DNA from: Nitrospira sp.
GTDB taxonomy: Bacteria; Nitrospirota; Nitrospiria; Nitrospirales; Nitrospiraceae
Direction of reading: 5' to 3'
DNA length: 58,301 nucleotides
NCBI GenBank assembly: GCA_023248215.1
Contig: JAHFEW010000019.1
Location: forward strand, 1-58,301
This document shows, one piece after another, positions 48,061-56,653 of this stretch. The position numbers were made by a program, and so were the translations under genes. Positions within the stretch are counted from its first letter, which is position 1. Each line of letters starts with the position of its first letter. The notes under the pieces are model-generated. The model was given only the letters and a program-made list of their open reading frames with translations. It ran no database searches and was not told the origin of the DNA.

Positions 48061-49008
48061 CTAACCCTTCACGCCTAACGCCGTGAGCGTGGCTTCCAAC
48101 GATTTCGGATCATGCACATTCAATGTGGCGGCACCTGGAAGAATCCGCCTCACCAACCCCGCCAGGACGGTTCCCGGCCCAATTTCAACGAACGTCATGA
48201 CGCCAAGCCGGGCCATCGTCTGCACCGATTCTTCCCACCGCACCGACGACGGCAGCTGCCGAACCAAAGAAGCCCGAATGTCTGCGGAGCGCTGCAGGGC
48301 CACGGCCTCCGCATTGTTCACCAGCGGTACGGTCAGGTCCCTCCAGGTCACCCCATCGAACTCCGCGGCCAGCCTGTCCGCCGCACGCTGCATCAACGGC
48401 GTGTGGACCGGCACACTCACCGGTAGTGGAATCGCTTTTTTACAGCCCTTCGCCTTGGCAATCTCAATCGCCCGTTCGACCGCCGCCTTCTCTCCCGCAA
48501 TGACCACCTGCCCAGGAGAATTGAAGTTGGCCGCGGCTACTACGCCGACGGAGGCCGCCTCCTGACAGACCGCCTTGACGACATCAGCAGAGAGCCCCAG
48601 CAATGCGGCGACCAGCCCGGCCCCAGGAGGCACAGCTTCGGCCATATACCGGCCTCGCTTCTGCACCAGGACCACCGCATCACGAAAAGAAAACCCGCCT
48701 GCCGCATACACCGCCGAGTACTCACCCAGACTATGGCCCGCGACGGCTACCGCGGTCAGCCCTGCCGGCTCCAACGCCTTGAGCGCGGCCGCGCTGCTGA
48801 CCAACAACGCCGGCTGGGTATGTTCCGTCAGGTTCAGCCGTTCGGCCGGACCTTCGAAGCAGAGCTGCGCGACATCGTACCCGAGGATCGAAGAGGCCTC
48901 CTCGTAGACCGCCTTCACCGTCGGGAACGCGTCGTACAACCCACGCCCCATTCCGACGGACTGCGACCCCTGTCCGGGGAAAAGAAACCCAATGCCTGAA
49001 GTCGTCAT
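48061..49008 (-). CDS. fabD: Malonyl-CoA:ACP transacylase
   Basis: Transfers malonyl from CoA to ACP. About 315 residues from the ATG at 49006-49008. FLFPGQGSQSVGMG is the N-terminal signature, AGHSLGEYSAVYAAGG holds the catalytic Ser, and PVSVPVHTPLM the catalytic His region. The C-terminal codons overlap an imperfect tandem repeat in the DNA (TTACGCCTAACCC / TTCACGCCTAACG). Confidence 0.96.
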   Translation of the reverse strand: MTTSGIGFLFPGQGSQSVGMGRGLYDAFPTVKAVYEEASSILGYDVAQLCFEGPAERLNLTEHTQPALLVSSAAALKALEPAGLTAVAVAGHSLGEYSAVYAAGGFSFRDAVVLVQKRGRYMAEAVPPGAGLVAALLGLSADVVKAVCQEAASVGVVAAANFNSPGQVVIAGEKAAVERAIEIAKAKGCKKAIPLPVSVPVHTPLMQRAADRLAAEFDGVTWRDLTVPLVNNAEAVALQRSADIRASLVRQLPSSVRWEESVQTMARLGVMTFVEIGPGTVLAGLVRRILPGAATLNVHDPKSLEATLTALGVKG

Positions 49009-49115
49009 AACCGCGTAAGGTATCGTAGAAACCACGTTCAAAGTCAACGGGAAAAAGCTGGACGACTCGGACGCGTCCGCCCTTCAGAACGTCTCACCCG
49101 CCGGACATCTTGCAG

Positions 49116-50093
49116 CTACCAGCGAATCAATGCCGAGGCCCAGGTTAAACCCGCCCCGAATGCCCCCAACATCACCAGCTGCCCGTCCCGCACCCGTCCG
49201 TCCCGCAGCGCCTCGTCCAGCGCAATGGGAATCGAGGCTGCGGAGGTGTTGCCGTATCTATCCATATTCAAAACCACTTTTTCCAGTGGAAGCCCGAGGC
49301 GCTCCGCCACGGCCTTGATAATCCGCAGATTGGCTTGGTGGGGGATGTACAGATCGAGGTCGTCCACAGACAGGTGATGCGCGGCAAGCGTCTCTCGCGC
49401 GACGTCCTCAAGGGTCCGCACCGCCACTTTGAACGTTTCATTGCCCTTCATCTTGATGTACTGCGACCGCTCGGTCAGCATCTGATCCGATGGAGGGATC
49501 CGCGTCCCGCCGCCGGGCACCACGATCAGATCACTGAGACTCCCGTCCGAATGTAAATGGGTGGACAGGACGCCGCGTTCGCCCTCTGAGGCACTCACCA
49601 CCGCCGCGCCTGCGCCATCCCCGAACAGGATGCAGGTATTGCGATCCGTCCAATCGGTTATCGCGGACATCACTTCCGATCCCACGACCAAAACATGCCG
49701 CATGCCGGTTCGGATATAGGCATCGGCCACGCCAAGCGCGTAGACGAACCCACAGCAGGCGGCAGAAATGTCACAGGCGGCAGCACGGGTAGCGCCCAGT
49801 CGGTGCTGGAGCAGGCAGGCGGTCGAGGGCAGCGGCATGTCCCCCGTGCATGTCGCCATGAGAATCATCTCGAGCTCGCCGGCCGACACACCCGCCGCCT
49901 TCAAGGCGCGCTCTGCCGCGATCAGCCCCAGATCGGAGCAGGCCTGTCCCTCGGCCGCGATGCGACGTTCACGAATCCCGGTCCGTTCCCGAATCCAGTC
50001 ATCGGACGTCGCGACCAGCTGCTCCAGCTCGGCATTGGGCATCACCCGTTCGGGTGCATAGGACCCAGTCCCGGTGATTCGCGCCCGTATCAC
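49116..50093 (-). CDS. fabH: 3-oxoacyl-[acyl-carrier-protein] synthase III
   Basis: Initiates fatty-acid synthesis by condensing acetyl-CoA with malonyl-ACP. The 325-residue protein has the catalytic Cys in CDISAACCGFVYAL, His in IPHQANLRI and Asn in YGNTSAASIPIAL. It starts with GTG, overlapping the plsX stop by 4 bases (GTGA), the usual plsX-fabH coupling. Confidence 0.97.
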   Translation of the reverse strand: MIRARITGTGSYAPERVMPNAELEQLVATSDDWIRERTGIRERRIAAEGQACSDLGLIAAERALKAAGVSAGELEMILMATCTGDMPLPSTACLLQHRLGATRAAACDISAACCGFVYALGVADAYIRTGMRHVLVVGSEVMSAITDWTDRNTCILFGDGAGAAVVSASEGERGVLSTHLHSDGSLSDLIVVPGGGTRIPPSDQMLTERSQYIKMKGNETFKVAVRTLEDVARETLAAHHLSVDDLDLYIPHQANLRIIKAVAERLGLPLEKVVLNMDRYGNTSAASIPIALDEALRDGRVRDGQLVMLGAFGAGLTWASALIRW

Positions 50094-51121
50094 GCCTGCT
50101 TCCCTTCCGGTCGCTCGTCTTGGTGCCGTGCGAGGCCCTCTTCGATATCGCGCTGGATCAGCTCATCCAGCCGGGTCTCGGCCAGGCCTTTCGCCCGACG
50201 AATGGCATTCTTGATAGCCTTGGCAGATGAACGGCCGTGGCAGATGATGGTCGTCCCATTCACGCCGAGCAGAGGGGCGCCGCCGAACTCGGCATAGTCG
50301 ATTTTTCGTTTCAGATTCAACAAGGGCCCCGCAATCAATGGGTAGGCTAACCGACCGAGCCATGAACCCGAGAGCTCCTTCATGAGCAACTTCTTGATAA
50401 CTTCGGCGACGCCTTCAGAAATTTTTAGGGCCACATTGCCGATAAACCCGTCACAGACCACCACATCCGCACTGCCGCTGTAGACTTCCCGCCCTTCGAT
50501 GTTGCCGATAAAGTTCAGCGGACTGGCCTTCAGCAGCTTGAAGGCTTCTTTGGTGACTTCATTTCCCTTGGTATCCTCTTCTCCGATGCTCAAGAGCCCG
50601 ACGCGCGGATTCGGCTTGGCATAGAGATGCTTGGCAAATTCGTTTCCCATCAATGCGAATTGTTCCAGGTGCTGCGCCGTGCAATCGACATTGGCGCCGA
50701 CATCGAGCATCACGGCGCTCCCCGTTAGTGTGGGCAACATCGTGGCGATCGCCGGGCGCTCCACCCCTTTGGTCAATCCCAGTACGAAGAAGGAGGCGAC
50801 CATGCTCGCGCCGGTATTGCCCGGACTCACCACCGCGTCGGCTTCCCCGGATTTCACGAGCTCCGTCGCCACCCAAATCGACGAGTCTCGCTTTCTCCGA
50901 GCCACCGCAGCCGGCGACTCATGCATCTCCACCACCTGCGGTGCGTGGCGGATCGTAATGCGCGAGTCGGTGCAGTTGAGTTTCCGGCACGCGGCAGTCA
51001 GCTCGTCTTCTTTGCCGACCAGGATGACGCCAACACCCAGCTCTTGCGCAGCTTGCATCGCGCCTTCAATGACCGGGGCTGGTCCGTGGTCTCCGCCCAT
51101 CGCATCGACGGCAATCTTCAT
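50090..51121 (-). CDS. plsX: Phosphate acyltransferase
   Basis: Makes acyl-phosphate from acyl-ACP for phospholipid synthesis. The 343-residue product starts MKIAVDAMGGDHGPAPVIEGA and contains VSPGNTGASMVASFFVLG, DVGANVDCTAQHLEQFALMG, LSIGEEDTKGNEVTKEAF and VVCDGFIGNVALK, all family motifs. The C-terminal 25 residues are charged and not conserved. It follows rpmF by 151 bases. Confidence 0.97.
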   Translation of the reverse strand: MKIAVDAMGGDHGPAPVIEGAMQAAQELGVGVILVGKEDELTAACRKLNCTDSRITIRHAPQVVEMHESPAAVARRKRDSSIWVATELVKSGEADAVVSPGNTGASMVASFFVLGLTKGVERPAIATMLPTLTGSAVMLDVGANVDCTAQHLEQFALMGNEFAKHLYAKPNPRVGLLSIGEEDTKGNEVTKEAFKLLKASPLNFIGNIEGREVYSGSADVVVCDGFIGNVALKISEGVAEVIKKLLMKELSGSWLGRLAYPLIAGPLLNLKRKIDYAEFGGAPLLGVNGTTIICHGRSSAKAIKNAIRRAKGLAETRLDELIQRDIEEGLARHQDERPEGKQA

Positions 51122-51272
51122 GTGCGGTTAGCGGTCCACGGATAGAGAGGTGAAGAGTCGTGTAGAGACGCCTTGCCGGCTAGGACCTGAACGGCCTCAC
51201 GCGTCACATAGCGTCGGATCGTGATCACGGTGGACAATTGTATCCGAATCACGTCTGGAAAAGAAAATGCGG

Positions 51273-51458
51273 TTAGGATTCCTCGACGACGATGACGGCC
51301 TTTCCCTTGTAGGTCCCGCAATTCATGCACGTATAGTGAGGCAGTTTTAACTCGTGGCACTGCGGGCAGACCGAAAATCCAGGGGGAACCAGTCTCGTCT
51401 TGGCCGTTCGCCGCATGTCTCGCCGGGACCGTGAATGTTTGTGTTTTGGATTTGCCAT
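51273..51458 (-). CDS. rpmF: 50S ribosomal protein L32
   Basis: A 61-residue protein starting [18 protein letters not shown] with the zinc-binding pairs CPQC and CMNC. The ATG has GAAGGAG upstream. It sits between yceD and plsX, the standard yceD-rpmF-plsX order. Confidence 0.98.
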   Translation of the reverse strand: MANPKHKHSRSRRDMRRTAKTRLVPPGFSVCPQCHELKLPHYTCMNCGTYKGKAVIVVEES

Positions 51459-51496
51459 GACGACTCCTTCAACGGGCACATGACCCGGTTAACAAA

Positions 51497-52090
51497 CTAT
51501 GCGTTTCCACCTTTCGACTGGCGCCCTCGCAGCACACGAAACGGGCTCGGCCCCGGCGCCGGAGGACAGGCACAGGGACGATCGTTGAGATTCTGCCCGC
51601 ATTGCGGACAAAGTCCAAGACAGTCTTCTCGACACAACGGCTGCATCGGAGCAGCCAAAATGACCTGTTCGCGCACCATCGGAGCCAGATCGAGGTGGTC
51701 TCCCTGATAGAGGTACACCTCGTCTTCCTCCTCCGCCTCTTCAACGGGCTCAACCGGCTGAGCGGCGCGCTTGGAACTTCTCCGGCCCTGTTCCGCCGCA
51801 GCCGGCTTACTGGTCTCACCGGGCTGCCGAACAAACTCCGCATAGAGAGAGACGACGAGCGGATCGGAAAAATCCGTGAGACAACGGACACATTGACGGA
51901 TAGCCGTCCCCTCCAAGGTTCCGGTGACCGTAATGGGGCCTTCCTGCTGGACAAGGTCCAGGTGGATCATGAGCGGCCCCTGAAACTTCTCCTCCGGCTC
52001 GTTCAAGCCGAGCTGCGGTCCAGTGGCCATGCACGACAGAGATAGCCCCTCCGGGGCGATATCGACGATCGCTGGGTTGAGCGTATCCAT
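51497..52090 (-). CDS. yceD: YceD/DUF177-family protein
   Basis: About 197 residues. The family core is seen in GPLMIHLDLVQQEGPITVTGTLEGTAIRQCVRCLTDF, with an N-terminal CxxC and a C-terminal pair (CREDCLGLCPQCGQNLNDRPCAC) forming a likely zinc site. A long acidic insert (VEPVEEAEEEDE) lies in the middle. YceD proteins have been linked to rRNA/large-subunit maturation. The start is uncertain: ATG at 52090 gives the usual family N-terminus, but the frame is open to 52171. Confidence 0.88.
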   Translation of the reverse strand: MDTLNPAIVDIAPEGLSLSCMATGPQLGLNEPEEKFQGPLMIHLDLVQQEGPITVTGTLEGTAIRQCVRCLTDFSDPLVVSLYAEFVRQPGETSKPAAAEQGRRSSKRAAQPVEPVEEAEEEDEVYLYQGDHLDLAPMVREQVILAAPMQPLCREDCLGLCPQCGQNLNDRPCACPPAPGPSPFRVLRGRQSKGGNA

Positions 52091-52186
52091 GGGCACCGTC
52101 ACAGTGGGGAATGCCGTCTCCGAACAGAGCGAGAGATAGGCCGCTCGGCCACCTGATCCAAGACTCACCAAGTTCTATCCTTCGCC

Positions 52187-52444
52187 CTATCGCTCTTCGG
52201 CAAAACTGACCAAGGCGATCTGGCGCGCCCGCTTCACCGCCACGGTCAATACGCGCTGGTGCTGCAGACAATTTCCGGAGATGCGCCGCGGCACAATCCG
52301 TCCGCGTTCCGTCAAAAAGTTCCGCAACAGACCGACATCTTTAAAATCGATCGGCGCTTTATCGACGCAAAATCGGCACGGCTTACGGCGTTGAAAAAAC
52401 CGGCCGCCTCCGCCCCCGCCATTACCACGTTCTCCTCGTTCCAT
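52187..52444 (-). CDS. rpsR: 30S ribosomal protein S18
   Basis: An 85-residue protein with the S18 core [34 protein letters not shown] and [18 protein letters not shown]. The N-terminus has a Gly-rich stretch. GGAGGCGAG precedes the ATG. It follows ssb by 15 bases, the usual rpsF-ssb-rpsR order. Confidence 0.98.
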   Translation of the reverse strand: MERGERGNGGGGGGRFFQRRKPCRFCVDKAPIDFKDVGLLRNFLTERGRIVPRRISGNCLQHQRVLTVAVKRARQIALVSFAEER

Positions 52445-52459
52445 GCTCGCCTCCGTCTG

Positions 52460-52852
52460 CTACGACTGTTCGTCTTCGTATGAGGGTTCTTCGTGCGGGC
52501 CGCCGCTCTCGCCTCCGGCCTCGCCTCGTTTCGGCAGAAAGGTCACACCCTGCGCCACGACTTCGTGCTTACTGCGTTTCTGGCCGTCCTCCGTCTCCCA
52601 ACGACGCTGCTGGAGCCGGCCATCGATAATCACGCCGTTGCCCTTGCTCAGATACTGTCCGCAATGTTCCGCCTGCTTGCCAAACACCACGATGTCAATG
52701 AAGCAGACTTCTTCCTTGAGTTCATCCGCCTGCTTAAAGCGCCGACTTGTCGCCAAACCGAAGCTGGCGACCGGCGTCCCGCTCGGCGTATAACGCAACT
52801 CGGGATTGCGGGTCAGATTCCCGACCAGAATGACTTTATTGAACCCCGCCAA
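52460..52852 (-). CDS. ssb: Single-stranded DNA-binding protein
   Basis: A 130-residue OB-fold protein starting AGFNKVILVGNLTRNPELRY. I chose the TTG at 52850-52852 because AAGGAG lies 6 bases upstream and the family N-terminus begins there. It overlaps the rpsF end by 17 bases. The core (VASFGLATSRRF, FIDIVVFGKQAEHCGQYLSKGNGVIIDGRL) is standard. The C-terminal tail ends EEPSYEDEQS and lacks the usual acidic-Pro-Phe tip that recruits repair and replication partners. Confidence 0.95.
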   Translation of the reverse strand: MAGFNKVILVGNLTRNPELRYTPSGTPVASFGLATSRRFKQADELKEEVCFIDIVVFGKQAEHCGQYLSKGNGVIIDGRLQQRRWETEDGQKRSKHEVVAQGVTFLPKRGEAGGESGGPHEEPSYEDEQS

Positions 52853-53189
52853 CGGTGGCTCCTTGCGGTGCCGGCACGGGTGCACCTCTCGGTGGAGCAG
52901 GCTCCTGCTCCAATTTCACGGTGAGAAATTTGATGATCGAGTCTTCGAGTCGGTAGGAACGTTCCAGTTCTGCGATCACCGCCCCCGGCCCCTGGAAGTA
53001 GAAGTAGACGTACGTTCCTTTTCGCTCACGCTTAATTTCGTAGGCGAGCTTTTTTCGGCCCCAGTTCTCAGCCCGCACGAGCGAGGCACCGTTCTTGGTG
53101 ACGGTGCCCTTCATCTTTTCAATCAGCGCAGTGGTGTCTTCGTCGCTTAACGACGGACGAATAATGAACAGGGACTCGTAGAGTTCCAT
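52836..53189 (-). CDS. rpsF: 30S ribosomal protein S6
   Basis: A 117-residue protein starting MELYESLFIIRPSLSDED, with NWGRKKLAYEIKRERKGTYVYFYF and LERSYRLEDSIIKFLTVKL, the S6 ferredoxin-like fold. The tail is Pro/Ala-rich. AGGAGG lies upstream of the chosen ATG. First gene of the rpsF-ssb-rpsR...rnc block; a promoter is seen about 85 bases upstream. Confidence 0.98.
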   Translation of the reverse strand: MELYESLFIIRPSLSDEDTTALIEKMKGTVTKNGASLVRAENWGRKKLAYEIKRERKGTYVYFYFQGPGAVIAELERSYRLEDSIIKFLTVKLEQEPAPPRGAPVPAPQGATVGGVQ

Positions 53190-53273
53190 GCAGAATCCTC
53201 CTGGGCAACGGCCCCCATTCACGGATGGGAGCGAGGTGTAGGTACGCCGGACAAGCCGGGACGAGGTGGCGAA

Positions 53274-53301
53274 GTTATCACAGCCTCAAAGATTGTGTCA
53301 A
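53274..53301 (-). promoter_or_regulatory. Sigma70-type promoter upstream of rpsF
   Basis: On the minus strand TTGACA is followed after 16 bases by GATAAC. Transcription would start near 53267, giving a leader of about 78 bases before rpsF, long enough for an S6:S18 autoregulatory RNA element. Confidence 0.6.
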
Positions 53302-53439
53302 ACAGGCGGAAATATGTTTCCTGCCAACGGCAGGCGGCTGAGACCCTACGGGGATCGATTCCGGGACCGTCGATTAGATGGATCTAGATGGACCGGGAGA
53401 AAAGGGGCGACCACAGCCGGCCCAGGTTGAGAAACCGGC

Positions 53440-53805
53440 TCAGGACTTTTTCTTGAATTGCGGCGGCGCATGAGCCGGTGGTGTAGGACGCGGCCCATGC
53501 AAACCTGACGGCTGACGCGCCCCACCAAAGCCACCATATCCGCCGTACCACCCATAACCGAGAGGCCCGTACGGATAGCCATAGTACCCGAACGGATTCC
53601 CCCAATAGCCGCCTCCATATCCAATCCCATACCCAGTGCCATATCCGGGGCCGGGCCAATAGGAATAGGACTGATCGCCCGCATAGCCGGGATCGACGGC
53701 AAAGTCGCTCCTGGTTAGCCGCTCTGTTTGATGAACAGACTGGGCACAGGCCGTCGCCAGCAACATGGCACAGAGGGCCATAAGACAGCGTGTGGATCGA
53801 GTCAT
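53440..53805 (-). CDS. Gly/Tyr-rich secreted or lipoprotein-like protein
   Basis: A 121-residue protein with a signal sequence ending LLATACAQS, which resembles a lipobox with Cys20, though the -3 position is not ideal. The mature part is low complexity, rich in Gly, Tyr and Pro (PGYGTGYGIGYGGGYWG), and ends in a basic tail. Such proteins are surface or periplasmic; no function is known. It lies 12 bases after the outer-membrane barrel gene, so the two may be cotranscribed. Confidence 0.7.
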   Translation of the reverse strand: MTRSTRCLMALCAMLLATACAQSVHQTERLTRSDFAVDPGYAGDQSYSYWPGPGYGTGYGIGYGGGYWGNPFGYYGYPYGPLGYGWYGGYGGFGGARQPSGLHGPRPTPPAHAPPQFKKKS

Positions 53806-53817
53806 GGCTGCACCCTC

Positions 53818-54459
53818 CTAGAAATGGTAGGACACTCCCATGAACAATTGATGTGCCCGATAGGTCGCGTCGAATCCCCCCACCGGCCCAAATGCCCCGC
53901 CAAAACGAAAGGTGGAGTCGGTGTATTTGTATTCGGTAAATAGCGCCACTCTCGGAGTCACGAACGCCCGAATGCCGACCAGGACATTCCCACCAAACGA
54001 CAGTTGCGTATCACTCTCCGTCGTCGAGGAACGCCCGAGACGTGCCACGAGCAAGGCCGGACCGCCGCCGATGTAGGGCTGCCAGGTCACGCCCGGATAC
54101 CGCAACAGCACATTGGCTCCGATGTTGGTTACCGTAAGATGAATGCCCGGCACATCGTCAAGGTTCTTGATATGCGGAGCACTGTAGGACACATCCAATT
54201 CGAACCCGAACAGTCCATGGTTGGGGAAGAATCCGAGCTTGCCGCCGAAGGCGGGGCTGGTTTTCAGATTGAAATTGGGCGCATCCAGACCGGCGAGCGT
54301 GCCGGTCCCCCGGACATTTCGAAGAGGATCGGCAAAATTCACCCCCAGCTGACCGGCGACATACCATTCTGCCTCGGTCGATGGAGGACAGAGGATGAGG
54401 AGCGACCAGGACAACAGACCGGCCATCAACCCGCTGCGCACATACCTGCGAGACACCAT
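53818..54459 (-). CDS. OmpA-like beta-barrel outer-membrane protein
   Basis: About 213 residues. A signal peptide (LMAGLLSWSLLILCPPSTEA) is followed by alternating amphipathic strands (WYVAGQLGVNFAD, GGKLGFFPNHGLFGFELDVSYSAP, GANVLLRYPGVTWQPYIGGGPALL, RVALFTEYKYTDSTFRF) and a C-terminal aromatic strand ending FMGVSYHF. This is the pattern of small eight-stranded barrels. I chose the ATG at 54459 (GGAG upstream); an in-frame ATG 12 codons earlier is possible. Ligand unknown. Confidence 0.82.
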   Translation of the reverse strand: MVSRRYVRSGLMAGLLSWSLLILCPPSTEAEWYVAGQLGVNFADPLRNVRGTGTLAGLDAPNFNLKTSPAFGGKLGFFPNHGLFGFELDVSYSAPHIKNLDDVPGIHLTVTNIGANVLLRYPGVTWQPYIGGGPALLVARLGRSSTTESDTQLSFGGNVLVGIRAFVTPRVALFTEYKYTDSTFRFGGAFGPVGGFDATYRAHQLFMGVSYHF

Positions 54460-54613
54460 GGTGCTTACTCCATGGGCGAGGCGTACCTTCATCATATCAG
54501 GCGATCGACGCAACGGGCTGGACAACTTCCCCCACTGTGGATGAGGGATATCGAATGCGACGCGGGACAACGTGGCTAGGCGATCACGAGGCCAGGAGAC
54601 TAGCGGGGCCAAT

Positions 54614-54766
54614 GCAGGATGGTCAAAAAGGCCGTCCTCTTCGCTCGTCGTTCGTGAAGCGTCGTTCGTCTCTGAGTGCGCATCGGCTATGGTTCCCAGA
54701 CGAGATACGCTTCACGCTTCACGGCTGTCGAACGCGAAGCTGGCGGATTTTTTCAACATCCTGCTA
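54614..54766. repeat. Intergenic inverted-repeat element abutting a TAG stop codon (copy 2)
   Basis: The left arm (54614-54637) reads GCAGGATGGTCAAAAAGGCC. The right arm (54742-54764) is its imperfect inverse, ending TTCAACATCCTGC. On the minus strand the right arm follows directly on the TAG that ends the 90-residue membrane-protein gene, giving TAGCAGGATGTTG, identical to the junction of copy 1. The interior contains further short repeats of ACGCTTCACG type. Confidence 0.7.
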
Positions 54767-55036
54767 CGGTTCATTGCGGGCGGAGGGGTTGTAGCGCAGA
54801 TACAACGCGATCCCGCCGGCGACGGCAATACCCAGACCCGCCAGGGCGCGGGTGCCGAAACTCAGCGGACCGACGAAGAACTCAACCAAACGCGGCAACG
54901 CCACCGTGGCCATGATGACCAACGCCAGCGAGATCAGATGAATCCGTAGATAGATTGGCTCGCCGGGTTTTCGCATAGATTCAAACAAAGACGAGAGGAG
55001 TGTACGAAGTCCAGCTCCATTATTCCACTGCCCCAC
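54764..55036 (-). CDS. Small membrane protein, two transmembrane helices
   Basis: A 90-residue protein with two hydrophobic segments (IHLISLALVIMATVALPRLVEFFVG, residues ~32-56; TRALAGLGIAVAGGIALYLRY, ~62-82). No family recognised. Its TAG stop is part of the junction with the inverted-repeat element. It follows the dioxygenase gene by 25 bases in the same direction and is likely cotranscribed. Confidence 0.65.
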   Translation of the reverse strand: MGQWNNGAGLRTLLSSLFESMRKPGEPIYLRIHLISLALVIMATVALPRLVEFFVGPLSFGTRALAGLGIAVAGGIALYLRYNPSARNEP

Positions 55037-55061
55037 AGAATTTCTCTAGCGGGCGAATCTC

Positions 55062-56267
55062 TCAGTCCTGAACAAAGCGCTTCGTCTCTTCGAGGTGCTT
55101 ATTCAGGTAGGGCATGAACGGCGTGCCGCCTGTGCCGACGGCTGTCGGGTTACTCGCATGAGATTGATGTTGCCGAAAAATGTACCGCTCGGCGTAGTCG
55201 ATGTGAATCTCACGGAATTGCGCGAGTAACTCCACGCACACACAGAAGGCTTTCCATAATTCAGGATGCGTCGTTTTACGATCGCGGGCATACCCGTACA
55301 ACAGGGGACGCTGCTGCCCATCCACCCGTGCCTCCAGCGCAGTCAGAAACGCCCGGTGGCGCGGCGGCATATAGTCCCGCATCTCCTCAAGGTACTGGGT
55401 CAGCGGATCGTCGGCATGGCGGACCCCAAGACCGGCATCCAGAGATGGAACAATCGAGCTTTGTGAGCCGGTTTCCCCGCGAAGCTGTTGCGGACGTTCC
55501 TCGTAGGCTGCGACTCCTTCATAGACCAACCCCTGCGGTAACGCCGGACTGTTCTTCCAGCCGTGAATGTAGGGCCGCACCCGGCTGTAGTAGATATAGG
55601 GGTCGCATCGTTCCGGCATTCGGAGGAGGGTCTCACGCATCGCTTCCTGCGCGGTAGCAAGAGCGCGTAATCCCTGTAGCACGTCTTCTTCCCTATTCTC
55701 CTGCGCGGCATTCTGAGCCTGGACCAACCCCATTAAACCCGGTCCCGCTTCCGCTTCTATTTCAATATGCACGAGGATGAACCATTCTTCATCGAGGCCA
55801 GCGAGAAAGTTCTGCAGGAGCACGATATTCCCCAGTTCGATGGGCTTCTGCGGATCAAGTCGACGCCAGTTGTGCAGCGCATAGGAGGCATAGGAGAGGA
55901 CCGGGGGCCGGCCAAGCTGTTGCGCGACGCTATACCAGGGCAACGCCAGACTCGCCGGCAGGCGGGAAGCGGGATGGTCGGGATCTTCCCACACATAGGC
56001 GTGCCCGGCAAAGGACAGGGTGCGCATCGTGCAACGAAACGCATCGAGCCCCCAATCATCGGCCACCGCCCCCAGGACCTCCTTGCGGTCCTGAATGAAG
56101 TGCCTGAACTGTCGAGCGGTGAGGAACTTCGGAAGCTCCGCGCCGAGCTGGTTCAGGACTGGCTCATCAGGAAGCTGGTCCAGAGGATCGGTCGTCGGGA
56201 GGAATCCGCGCTCAGCCGAAATATCGAACGCCGAAAGCGAGAGGGGGTGATGGCTCGAAGTCGTCAT
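55062..56267 (-). CDS. Indoleamine 2,3-dioxygenase-family haem protein
   Basis: A 401-residue protein, the size of human IDO1. Family motifs are all present: PASLALPWYSVAQQLGRPPVL, ELGNIVLLQNF, the substrate Arg in RVRPYIHGWKN (R231) and GLVYEGV. The haem-pocket loop GETGSQSS, YMPPRHRAFL, the proximal haem ligand His in FREIHIDYAERYI (H355) and GTGGTPFMPYL follow. IDO oxidises L-tryptophan to N-formylkynurenine. The ATG at 56267 (GGGAGAAG upstream) is chosen; a longer frame would run through the predicted promoter. No other kynurenine-pathway gene is nearby, so the substrate is inferred; a PrnB-like role is an alternative. Confidence 0.85.
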   Translation of the reverse strand: MTTSSHHPLSLSAFDISAERGFLPTTDPLDQLPDEPVLNQLGAELPKFLTARQFRHFIQDRKEVLGAVADDWGLDAFRCTMRTLSFAGHAYVWEDPDHPASRLPASLALPWYSVAQQLGRPPVLSYASYALHNWRRLDPQKPIELGNIVLLQNFLAGLDEEWFILVHIEIEAEAGPGLMGLVQAQNAAQENREEDVLQGLRALATAQEAMRETLLRMPERCDPYIYYSRVRPYIHGWKNSPALPQGLVYEGVAAYEERPQQLRGETGSQSSIVPSLDAGLGVRHADDPLTQYLEEMRDYMPPRHRAFLTALEARVDGQQRPLLYGYARDRKTTHPELWKAFCVCVELLAQFREIHIDYAERYIFRQHQSHASNPTAVGTGGTPFMPYLNKHLEETKRFVQD

Positions 56268-56307
56268 GGCTTCTCCCGTGAGTCGATGACACAGGTATTC
56301 TTTTTTT

Positions 56308-56334
56308 ACTGTACCACAGTGATCCCGCTCACTG
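56308..56334 (-). promoter_or_regulatory. Extended -10 promoter with overlapping palindromes upstream of the dioxygenase
   Basis: On the minus strand TGGTACAGT forms an extended -10. ACTGT-ggt-ACAGT, a palindrome, overlaps it. A second inverted repeat, CAGTGA-6-TCACTG (56317-56334), lies directly upstream. Transcription would start near 56301, about 35 bases before the ATG. The arrangement suits repressor binding. Confidence 0.5.
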
Positions 56335-56653
56335 CCGGGCATATCCAGCGCCTGATCCGCGCGAATCGGCAGGTCACGCGAAAGAATCCATCCATTGTTC
56401 ATCGCCTAAACGGTGTAGGCTAAATCACTCTCATCGGGAATGGTGCACACCTCCTCCCCCTCGTACAATCAATCCGTTCCGGCCACACGCGCAGAAGAGA
56501 CCCTTACCATGGTCCACGCATCCGGCTCAGAGGCCAGGTCACCGCCGTTTCCGTTCGCGGCACGCAAGGACCGATCAGCTTCTTGCGGCTGACAAAACAA
56601 ATCGCTGAAGTCGAGAGGTTCTGACGAACCATAAGCTCCGAAAGGAGTGCATC
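56335..56653. other. Divergent intergenic region between the dioxygenase and a secreted protein
   Basis: No gene. Apart from the minus-strand promoter region next to it, the plus-strand gene downstream has a strong Shine-Dalgarno (GAAAGGAG) but I found no convincing -35/-10 pair. No repeats were noticed. Confidence 0.45.
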
